Part shown: positions 16,031-22,652 of the stretch, piece after piece
Numbering within the stretch: position 1 is the stretch's first letter
Layout of the letters: the number at the start of each line of letters is the position of its first letter
Assembly (NCBI GenBank): GCA_029939635.1
Contig: JAOZSN010000010.1
Coordinates: forward strand, 1 to 31,137
Source of the DNA: Deltaproteobacteria bacterium
GTDB taxonomy: Bacteria > Desulfobacterota > Desulfobulbia > Desulfobulbales > SURF-16
Length of the DNA: 31,137 nt
Reading direction: 5' to 3'
The notes under the pieces: model-generated
What the model saw: only the letters and a program-made list of their open reading frames with translations
What the model was told of the DNA's origin: nothing
Databases searched by the model: none
Program-made: the position numbers and the translations under genes

Positions 16031-17277
16031 GGAGTAACTCGCACAACAAGGGAGGCATTCACACCACCAAAACCAGAGGCATTACAAAGGATACGCGAGG
16101 GATTAAACTCCATGGTCTGTTTGGCAATACGCAGGCCCTGGCAGGCATCATCGGCCTGCTCAAGATTGCGGTGACCAGCCACAAAACCACCCTGGCTCAT
16201 GAGCAGGGCATAGACCACCTGCGAGGCACCTGCCATCCAGAATTCATGGCCGGTCAAGGCCTTTGTAGCAGCAATAATTGGCCCATCTTTGCCCTGATCA
16301 ACTCCAAAGAGCTGCACCAGGGCCTTGGCCTCCTTGGCATCCCCAACCTGGGTAGAGGTGGCATGGGCCATAACCAGATCAATATCAGCAGCAGCAAGAC
16401 CGCCTTGTTTCAGAGCCATGGCCATGGCTCTGCCAATACCCTCACCACTGGGTACGGAGACATGATGACCATCAGAGGTAGTGGCATAGCTCTCAATCTC
16501 GGCTAAGATAGTGGCACCGCGCTGCACAGCCACCTCTTTTTCTTCCAGCACCAGGGCTGCGGCCCCACCACTGGGGACAAGGCCATCTCGCCCCACATCA
16601 AAGGGCCGAGAGGCAGCAGCCGGATCATCCTCCCGCCGGGAAAAGGCACCCAGGCCATCAAAGCTACACATGGATTGCCAGGAGATCTCCTGGGCCCCGC
16701 CACAGATCATCCTGTCCTGCCTGCCGCTGCTGATCAGCTCAGCAGCCTGACCAATGGCCATGCCACCACTGGCGCAGGCAGCGCTCAGAGTCCAGGAACA
16801 GCCATGAAGCTGTAATTTGGTGGCAATATTAAGGGTAACGGTACTGTTGAGCAGACGAAAGATATGACCAGAGCCAATCCCCCTGCTCTCTCCGGCCTCA
16901 GCAAGGAGTTGACATTGCTCCACCCCTGTAACCACCGAGGAGTCATTACCAAAGATCAGACCACAGCGCTCATCATTGGCCAAATCTGCCTCAACAAGAG
17001 CAGCCTGCTCCAGGGCCTGCTCCACACTAGCCCAGGCCCACTGGCCAAACTCGGGTAAATTTTTACGATAGCGCCGCTTCAGGCCGCTACTATCAAAGCC
17101 ATAAATAACACCGGAAAGACCACTGCGGAAACCACGTTCCTTACGCTCGGCCACCAGCTCAATACCGCTGCGTCCCAGGCGCAAGCTCTCCTGCACCCGC
17201 TGGCGATCAAGACCAAGGGAGGAGATAATTCCCAGGCCAGTAACAACCACCTGGCGATTTTCAGCAGGCAATCTCAT
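16027..17277 (-). CDS. Beta-ketoacyl-ACP synthase (FabB-like)
   Basis: 416 residues with a complete triad: Cys168 (SAACASGGM), His305 (MAHATSTQVGD) and His344 (LTGHEFWMAGAS). The HEFWMAGAS form of the second His loop differs from the HTLGAAGA form in the other two cluster KS enzymes and points to the FabB-type or unsaturated-chain branch. The region before the Cys loop (KRRYRKNLPEFGQWAW) also differs. The start overlaps the stop of the small exported protein by 4 bases (ATGA), and the end overlaps the FAD oxidoreductase. Three distinct KS enzymes in one cluster suggest separate steps of initiation and elongation. Confidence 0.91.
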   Translation of the reverse strand: MRLPAENRQVVVTGLGIISSLGLDRQRVQESLRLGRSGIELVAERKERGFRSGLSGVIYGFDSSGLKRRYRKNLPEFGQWAWASVEQALEQAALVEADLANDERCGLIFGNDSSVVTGVEQCQLLAEAGESRGIGSGHIFRLLNSTVTLNIATKLQLHGCSWTLSAACASGGMAIGQAAELISSGRQDRMICGGAQEISWQSMCSFDGLGAFSRREDDPAAASRPFDVGRDGLVPSGGAAALVLEEKEVAVQRGATILAEIESYATTSDGHHVSVPSGEGIGRAMAMALKQGGLAAADIDLVMAHATSTQVGDAKEAKALVQLFGVDQGKDGPIIAATKALTGHEFWMAGASQVVYALLMSQGGFVAGHRNLEQADDACQGLRIAKQTMEFNPSRILCNASGFGGVNASLVVRVTP

Positions 17278-17603
17278 TGCGACTTGGACTCATGCTTATC
17301 GCCACCAAAGCCATCCTTAACGTCCTTCCAAAAGTTTTTAAAACCCTGTTTGGTCTTTGACCAGGCAGATTTGGAGTCCTTCTTCACCTCGTGGGAGGCC
17401 TCTTTACCGGCCTTCTTGGAGCCCTCATACGCCTCCTTGCCAGCCTTCTTGGTTTCATTATAGCCATCCTTGATACCATCGGAGATATCACGGCCAAACT
17501 GACCAACCTGATGTCCAAAAGACTCTTTTTCTTCCTTGGCAAGACCACTGACGGGCGCAAGGAAAAGCAATGTTATGAGACAAACAATAATTTTTTTCTG
17601 CAT
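17274..17603 (-). CDS. Small exported Lys-rich helical protein, function unknown
   Basis: 109 residues. A clear signal peptide (MQKKIIVCLITLLFLAPVSGLA, cleavage before KEE) is followed by a very hydrophilic chain with repeated 11-residue-like units (DGYNETKKAGKEAYEGSKKA and similar), the pattern of amphipathic 11-mer helices in LEA-like or lipid-surface proteins. I do not recognise the family. Overlap with the FabB-like KS by 4 bases places it in the cluster, and it is the first gene of the run. A periplasmic lipid-binding or chaperone role would fit but is a guess. Confidence 0.75.
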   Translation of the reverse strand: MQKKIIVCLITLLFLAPVSGLAKEEKESFGHQVGQFGRDISDGIKDGYNETKKAGKEAYEGSKKAGKEASHEVKKDSKSAWSKTKQGFKNFWKDVKDGFGGDKHESKSQ

Positions 17604-17766
17604 GGGAAGGAAATTGGGACAGATATTTTAATTAAAATAGATAAAAAGCAGCATGGTCTATTAAAGAAACAAAAAAAATATAGCTAACCGTTGACGAAAC
17701 CTCAACATATTTCTTGTTCGCAAGGGGTAAAGCACGCCGACAAACTGATAGCCTTACCCGTTACTA

Positions 17767-17977
17767 TTCCGTGCCAAAACGCCGGGGGGAGGAACTGTCT
17801 TTCTCGGCGTATTCAGCGGTTTCCGTAGTGATCCTTAGTGAACGAAAGAAAAACTGTACCGAATTTTAGCAGCGAAGCGCGTGACCGTTATTTTTCTGCA
17901 GTGAACTTAGGAGCACAAGGAGAGTGGTGTCGTAGCCGAGAAAGACAGCTCCTCCCAGCCGGATTTGGCCACGAAAA
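17767..17977. repeat. ~210-bp palindromic element (family D, copy 2)
   Basis: Outer ends TTCCGTGCCAAAA and TTTGGCCACGAAAA are inverted; inner arms GGGAGGAACTGTCTTTCTCG (from 17786) and GCCGAGAAAGACAGCTCCTC (from 17935) pair almost perfectly. The centre carries TAGCAGCGAAGCGCGTGA between GAAAGAAAAAC and GTTATTTTTCTGC, which also pair. It takes up most of the 396-bp gap 17604-17999 between the lipid cluster and the maturase gene; the rest is AT-rich and may hold the cluster promoter, which I could not place with confidence. Confidence 0.82.
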
Positions 17978-17999
17978 AAGCAGGCAATATTAAAATCTC

Positions 18000-19307
18000 T
18001 TAGCCAATACCGTATCGAAACCGCACATCCTGCCAGACAAAACTCTCCAAAGTGGCATCAAAGGCAGTGCGCTGGCAATCAACCTTAGCCATGTGACCAT
18101 CACGCTGCAGAGCCATGGCACGGCAACCACCAAAGCAGAGAGGTAGGTATTCGCAGTGCTGACATGTCTTGTCCTGGCGCCAATGATCAAGATGATAGCT
18201 AGAATCATCCTGCACACCTTGCCAAATATCACCAACAACATAGTCATGGCGTCCCACTAATACCGGGCATTTATACAGGTCGCCGTTATAGTGAATGGTG
18301 TAGGAATTCTGAAGCATCACCTTGCAGGGGCCTGGTTCAAGCTCCGGTTGCATATAGCCAGCGGCCAGCAAACGCTGGCGCAGATCAATCTGTACTGGAA
18401 ACAGCCAGTCTTCAGCCAAGGAGGCACAGCCCGCCCGATAGCCAGCCGGAGAAAACTCATTACTGGGCTGCATGATAGGATAAAAGAGGATCCGATCCAT
18501 TGTTTCATGGTCAAGACCCTGCTCTTGCAACAGATCAATGAGACCTGGGAAGTGGTGATAGTTATCCTGGGAAAAATTACCACCCACACTCATCTTTATG
18601 AGATGAGCACAGGCACGAATATTTTCAATCAAAAGAGCAAAGCTGGGCTGACCAGAGCGAAAGGGTCGACTCAAATTATGATTTTCCGGCAGGCCATCCA
18701 GGGTAACCTTGGCAGCCTCCAACCCCAAGGGAATTAGCTCCTGCACTAAGGCAGGCCTAAGGAGGGAACCATTGGTAATCAGGGTAAACCCAAACTCCAC
18801 ACCAGTCTCTGTTGCCAGCTGTTGCAGGCCGGTGGCAATCTCCTTAATATGTGAGGGGTAGAGCAACGGCTCACCGCCATAAAAGGTGGCATGTATGGTT
18901 TCAGTGCTATCCTGCAGCTGTTTTTTGGCAAAGGTGAGCAGAGCAACAATGGTTGTACTGCTCATGGCCTCTTTAGCCTTTACCCCCTCCTCGTAGCAAT
19001 AAGGGCAGGCAAAATTACAGTCCATTCCAACAATGATGTCCAATTTCAGATTTGGATCACAGTTATTAAGCTCATCAATATAGCCCAGCATTTGCTGTTG
19101 CTCAGCAGCAGCATCGTGCACCAGCAACCCCAGCTCGACAAGCTCCTCTACCAGGGATGAAGTGAAATCCCCCTGCTGCAGACGCTGCACCTCTTCCGGG
19201 GCCACCAAGGCCAAGGCACCAGTACTGGTGGAAAAGAGCAGGTCATCCTCAGACAGAATTGAAGCAGAAAAAATTTTGAGATAATGAGACAATTTCATAA
19301 TAGGCAT
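18000..19307 (-). CDS. Radical SAM/SPASM peptide maturase (geopeptide-maturase-like)
   Basis: 435 residues. The N-terminal ~85 residues resemble a PqqD/RRE-like recognition region (LLFSTSTGALALV, LVEELVELGLLV). The radical SAM motif is Cys97-x3-Cys101-x2-Cys104 (CNFACPYCYEEG), with FYGGEPLLYP following. The C-terminal SPASM region has the full Cys set (GPCKVML, GDLYKCPVLVG, then CQHCEYLPLCFGGCRA and a final Cys). This plan is that of RiPP maturases and, from memory, looks most like the family named geopeptide radical SAM maturase. A 33-residue candidate substrate is encoded 49 bases upstream. The start at 19307 follows the U-tract of a hairpin and lacks a ribosome site; an ATG at 19298 (MKLSHYLK) is an alternative. 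Confidence 0.85.
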   Translation of the reverse strand: MPIMKLSHYLKIFSASILSEDDLLFSTSTGALALVAPEEVQRLQQGDFTSSLVEELVELGLLVHDAAAEQQQMLGYIDELNNCDPNLKLDIIVGMDCNFACPYCYEEGVKAKEAMSSTTIVALLTFAKKQLQDSTETIHATFYGGEPLLYPSHIKEIATGLQQLATETGVEFGFTLITNGSLLRPALVQELIPLGLEAAKVTLDGLPENHNLSRPFRSGQPSFALLIENIRACAHLIKMSVGGNFSQDNYHHFPGLIDLLQEQGLDHETMDRILFYPIMQPSNEFSPAGYRAGCASLAEDWLFPVQIDLRQRLLAAGYMQPELEPGPCKVMLQNSYTIHYNGDLYKCPVLVGRHDYVVGDIWQGVQDDSSYHLDHWRQDKTCQHCEYLPLCFGGCRAMALQRDGHMAKVDCQRTAFDATLESFVWQDVRFRYGIG

Positions 19308-19309
19308 AA

Positions 19310-19335
19310 AAAAAGGGGCCAGAAGGCCCCTTTTT
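19310..19335 (-). terminator. Terminator-like hairpin between precursor peptide and maturase
   Basis: AAAAAGGGGCC (minus strand) with a 4-base loop TTCT and GGCCCCTTTTT makes a perfect 11-bp stem, followed by a run of T directly abutting the maturase ATG. It should end most transcripts after the short peptide gene and let a fraction reach the maturase, giving far more substrate than enzyme, as is common in RiPP operons. Confidence 0.8.
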
Positions 19336-19356
19336 GATCACATTAACCAATAAAAA

Positions 19357-19458
19357 TTAAGCGTTGGTTGGCATTTTAGAAGGACAGCCTAAGCCACTTT
19401 TGGCAACCTTTTTAACGTTCACACCCTTGCGTACTACTATCAGTTTCTTTTTCATCAT
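19357..19458 (-). CDS. Candidate RiPP precursor peptide (33 aa)
   Basis: Too short for ordinary gene calling but well supported. It has an ATG-ATG start with an AGGAG site six bases upstream and an in-frame TAA at 19357-19359. The peptide begins MMKKKLIVVRKGVNVKKVAK, a basic leader-like stretch, and ends SGLGCPSKMPTNA, a small-residue tail with one Cys. It lies directly upstream of a radical SAM/SPASM maturase, the classic arrangement of precursor and modifying enzyme. The conserved-looking LGCPSKMP tail would be the modified core; a thioether from Cys25 or a C-C link are possible outcomes, not shown by sequence. Upstream is the TonB-dependent receptor gene, 65 bases away. No protease or exporter gene is visible. 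Confidence 0.78.
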   Translation of the reverse strand: MMKKKLIVVRKGVNVKKVAKSGLGCPSKMPTNA

Positions 19459-19472
19459 GGTTCTCCTACTGA

Positions 19473-19500
19473 ATATTAGTCTGACAATCTCTTAAACCAA
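19473..19500 (-). promoter_or_regulatory. Weak promoter candidate for the precursor peptide
   Basis: TTGGTT (19495-19500), 16-base spacer, TAATAT (19473-19478) on the minus strand, ending 14 bases before the first ATG, so any leader would be very short. The match is weak; the peptide could instead be read from the receptor promoter. Confidence 0.25.
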
Positions 19501-19523
19501 CAACATACCATAACCAGCTGAAG

Positions 19524-21434
19524 TTAAAAGCGAAATTTTAGCCCTGCCTCTAACCAGCGGCCCGCGCTTTTATCGCTATCAGAGGTATACTGTTGCTCAT
19601 TAAATAAATTTCGCGCCACACCAAAGAGGGTGACCCCCATCTTATCGCTGGCCAGCAGCTCCTTATTAACACTGATATCCCAGACAATGGTCTCATCCTC
19701 AGTGGCATCATTACTGTGCTGATGTCCCCAGGCCACCCAATGACCGCTTAGCTCTGCCGTACAGATCTGCGGATTATCATAGAGCAGAATCAAGTTGGCG
19801 TTACCAGTATCATCAGTCCCTTCATAGACATGACCATCATTCCAATCCACCTCGCTGATGGGGCTGGAATGAACATAGGTCATATTGACGTGCAATGAGA
19901 GGTGATACCAGGACAGAGTCTGGATCTCCAGCTCAGCACCTTGACGGTGGCTTTTACCACCATTCATACGCCACGGTGTCCACCATACACCTGGCACCCA
20001 GGTGTTTTTTACATCATGATAAAAAAGAGTGGTCTTGACATGGCAGACCGGGATAACACCAGTTTCCATACCTAACTGATAGGACCAGCTCTCCTCTGGC
20101 CGGAGATCTGGATTAATCACCGAGGGGCTGTACCCCGGATCACCATGGAGGAATTGCACCGGCGGTTTCCGAAAGCCCCTGGCCACATTAACACGAAGCA
20201 ACCAGTCACTCTGCAGCTGATAGGTAAGTCCCAGGGAAGGACTCAACTGGTCATGGGGTGTGGTGGACATGTGATCGTAACGCAGGCCAGGAGTAATAGT
20301 GGTCTGGCCCCAGCGCATAGTATCATTAACATATACCCCAAACAACTCCTCACGAATCGGAAAACTAACATAAGAGCTAGGAACATATTCGACCATATCC
20401 AAGGCATTATAGTGGTAGTCAAAACCCGTCACCACGCTATGGGCATCCCCCTGGTAGTCCAGGCGAGCGGCAACAGACCGACTTGCCTGCTCGTTACTGA
20501 AATGGGCCTGCAGAGTATCAGGGTCACTAGACTGGTAACGTCTGAAATGATAGGGGTTCTCGAAATAATTGGCATCAACATGAAGATTGAGCTGGCCAGA
20601 CAGGGACTTGTCAAATTTAACAGCCCCAAAAAAATTATTATCATCTACCACACCAAGCCGGTCACTCTCTTCTCGACGATAGGTGGCATATTGTGGCCGG
20701 GTATAGAGACCGGAAAACTCCAGCCTACCGTTGCCTGGCAAGGCAAAGGCCACCTTACCGTAGCCATTGCTATTTTCATAAAAACGATCATCAAGGATAC
20801 CGTCAGAGCGTTGATCACCGCCATAGAGATAATAATCCATGAGCCCAGTACGGCCAGTGAGTTCAGCCGTGAGGTCACTGGTACCATACTCACCCAGAGA
20901 AGACTTAAAATCAACCTGGTTACCTGAGTCCTTAGCACCATCCTTGGTGATAATGTTGATCACCCCGCCAAAGGCCGAGCCCCAAGTGGAGGAGGCAGCG
21001 CCCTTGATCACCTCAATACGTTTAACGATCTGCACCGGCACAATATTGACCCAGGCCAATTCAATGGAAGTCTTGTTAACAGCCACTCCGTCCAGGAGAA
21101 CAGTGACATGTTCAAAACTGGAGCCGTGAATATAGAGTGATGAGTTATTATTAAAATCAAGGCCATTCTGGTCCACAAAGAGACCAGCCACCCGATTTAA
21201 CACCTCATCCACACCATTGGCATTCATCCTTTCAATCTCAGCAGCAGTAATCACCGTGACATTCTCAGCCACCTGGCTGATTGGTTTAGCCACCCTGGTG
21301 GCGGTCTCCACCATGTCTTCACCGCCATAGTAAATGATCAAAAAATCATCCACCGGTTCTTCAGTGGCCTGTACCATACTGCTCCCCAGCAGTACCCCGG
21401 CCAGAGCCATTGCTCCATATCTGCCAACTCTCAT
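19524..21434 (-). CDS. TonB-dependent outer-membrane receptor (BtuB/FepA-like)
   Basis: About 636 residues from the preferred ATG at 21434, which follows a GAGGGAGA site; a frame nine codons longer exists. A signal peptide (MRVGRYGAMALAGVLLGSSMVQA) is followed by a plug domain (PISQVAENVTVITAAEIE, GVDEVLNRVAGLFV, VLLDGVAVN, RIEVIKGAASSTWGSAFGGVINIITK) and a 22-strand-type barrel with a terminal Phe (EAGLKFRF). It takes up a ligand with energy from a TonB complex. The ligand is not evident: no cobalamin riboswitch or Fur-like site was seen. It shares direction with the peptide and maturase genes and is divergent from a binding protein and histidine kinase, which may sense or handle the same ligand. 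Confidence 0.9.
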   Translation of the reverse strand: MRVGRYGAMALAGVLLGSSMVQATEEPVDDFLIIYYGGEDMVETATRVAKPISQVAENVTVITAAEIERMNANGVDEVLNRVAGLFVDQNGLDFNNNSSLYIHGSSFEHVTVLLDGVAVNKTSIELAWVNIVPVQIVKRIEVIKGAASSTWGSAFGGVINIITKDGAKDSGNQVDFKSSLGEYGTSDLTAELTGRTGLMDYYLYGGDQRSDGILDDRFYENSNGYGKVAFALPGNGRLEFSGLYTRPQYATYRREESDRLGVVDDNNFFGAVKFDKSLSGQLNLHVDANYFENPYHFRRYQSSDPDTLQAHFSNEQASRSVAARLDYQGDAHSVVTGFDYHYNALDMVEYVPSSYVSFPIREELFGVYVNDTMRWGQTTITPGLRYDHMSTTPHDQLSPSLGLTYQLQSDWLLRVNVARGFRKPPVQFLHGDPGYSPSVINPDLRPEESWSYQLGMETGVIPVCHVKTTLFYHDVKNTWVPGVWWTPWRMNGGKSHRQGAELEIQTLSWYHLSLHVNMTYVHSSPISEVDWNDGHVYEGTDDTGNANLILLYDNPQICTAELSGHWVAWGHQHSNDATEDETIVWDISVNKELLASDKMGVTLFGVARNLFNEQQYTSDSDKSAGRWLEAGLKFRF

Positions 21435-21566
21435 CTTCTCCCTCTCCCCTGCTCCATCCATGCCACCAGCACAATGACAAAAATAAATAATCTTAGCCTG
21501 TTACAAAACAGTTCCCACGAAACCCTAACAACAAATGTTGATATTTCAACGAGTTACAAGGTATGC

Positions 21567-21595
21567 ACTATAAAAACACTCCCCTCATAAGGCAA
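21567..21595 (-). promoter_or_regulatory. Sigma-70-like promoter for the TonB-dependent receptor
   Basis: On the minus strand TTGCCT (21590-21595), exactly 17 bases, then TATAGT (21567-21572), about 130 bases before the start codon. This leaves a long 5' leader containing AACATTTGTTG-like short inverted bases. The 21435-21743 interval between the divergent genes holds no other feature I can support; the promoter for the plus-strand pair must also be here. Confidence 0.6.
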
Positions 21596-21743
21596 GGATA
21601 AAAATTCGCTGCCCATTGCCTGACAGCAGTTTACCCTTTTACATTTTAATGGTACATTGTTATTTAATCTGAATTTCTGATAAAAAAATGATAGTTTGCA
21701 CATAATTAGAACCTGTCCATATCCACCCTATTCACCCGACACC

Positions 21744-22652
21744 ATGCCCCTCCTCCTTGCCCTGCTCATAACCCTACTCTCGCCCCTCAGTCCGGCCTGG
21801 GCTTTCGAGGTGACAGTAGTACAGTCGAGTATGGCCAAACCCTATCAAGAGGTGCATAACAGCTTTAGTCAAGAGTTGCGCCACCGCCTGCCCCGTTCAG
21901 GCCTCAAGGCCATTGCCAGCTTCCAGGAAAATAGTATTTACCTGACAAAAGATGACCAACCAAAGGTCACTCGCAGCCTGGTGCTGAGCCAAAGTCCTGA
22001 CCTCATCGTGGCCATTGGTCAACAGGCCTTGGCCGTGGTCTCCCCCATCACCACTATACCAATTATCACTCTTTTGGTGGCGGTACCAGAGCGGGTGAGT
22101 GGCCCCCAGGATAATATCCTAAATTGTCCCCTCACCACCCGCCCAGGCCAAGCCTTAAAAGAAATCCTCCAACGCTTACCAAAGATCAAACGTATAGGGG
22201 TGGTTTATGACCCTTCCCGCTCCGGGTCTAAAATTAAGGCCATAAAAAAGGCCTGCCCTGATCTTCTGTTTATCGAACGGCCTATCAGTAACAGCCGCTA
22301 TGTTATCAAGGAGACCGAATCCTTAGCAGGCAAGATAGACCTGCTGCTCATGGTGCCTGATATTACCGCAGTTACCCCCTTAACCGAATCGACCTATATC
22401 CTCTTCTCACTACAGCAACGCGTGCCCTTGGTGGGCTTTACCGCCCAACATCTCAAACGCGGTGCCACCTTTGCCTATGTCTTTGACTTTGCCAGTATGG
22501 GGAACCAGGCTGCTGCCCTAGCAAGTAAACTGAAGAAGGGCACCCCCTTGACACGCCTCAAGACACCAGACTATGCGGCCAGTCGCCTGCTGACCAATGA
22601 AATTGTCGCTAAAAAATTAGGGCTCCAGCTGCCTAAGGAGGAGAGACCATGA
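21744..22652 (+). CDS. ABC-type periplasmic substrate-binding protein (PF04392-like)
   Basis: 302 residues from the ATG at 21744, chosen because it begins a clean signal peptide (MPLLLALLITLLSPLSPAWA, cleavage before FEV); a TTG at 21696 would add 16 unlikely residues. The fold is of the two-lobed periplasmic-binding type: FEVTVVQSS at the start, SPDLIVAIGQQALAVV, IKRIGVVYDPSRSGSKIK and IDLLLMVPDITAV are landmarks of the ABC sub-bind family. No ABC permease or ATPase is adjacent. The gene overlaps the histidine kinase by 4 bases (ATGA), so it is likely a ligand sensor for that kinase rather than a transport component. Confidence 0.8.
   Translation: MPLLLALLITLLSPLSPAWAFEVTVVQSSMAKPYQEVHNSFSQELRHRLPRSGLKAIASFQENSIYLTKDDQPKVTRSLVLSQSPDLIVAIGQQALAVVSPITTIPIITLLVAVPERVSGPQDNILNCPLTTRPGQALKEILQRLPKIKRIGVVYDPSRSGSKIKAIKKACPDLLFIERPISNSRYVIKETESLAGKIDLLLMVPDITAVTPLTESTYILFSLQQRVPLVGFTAQHLKRGATFAYVFDFASMGNQAAALASKLKKGTPLTRLKTPDYAASRLLTNEIVAKKLGLQLPKEERP

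Noticed and set aside
20145..20927. 260-residue plus-strand open frame
   Set aside because: Antisense to the TonB-dependent receptor, no ribosome site or domain; a shadow of the coding frame.
21435..21743. Cobalamin riboswitch or Fur box before the TonB receptor
   Set aside because: I found no B12-box-like or Fur-like sequence in the leader; the ligand stays undefined.
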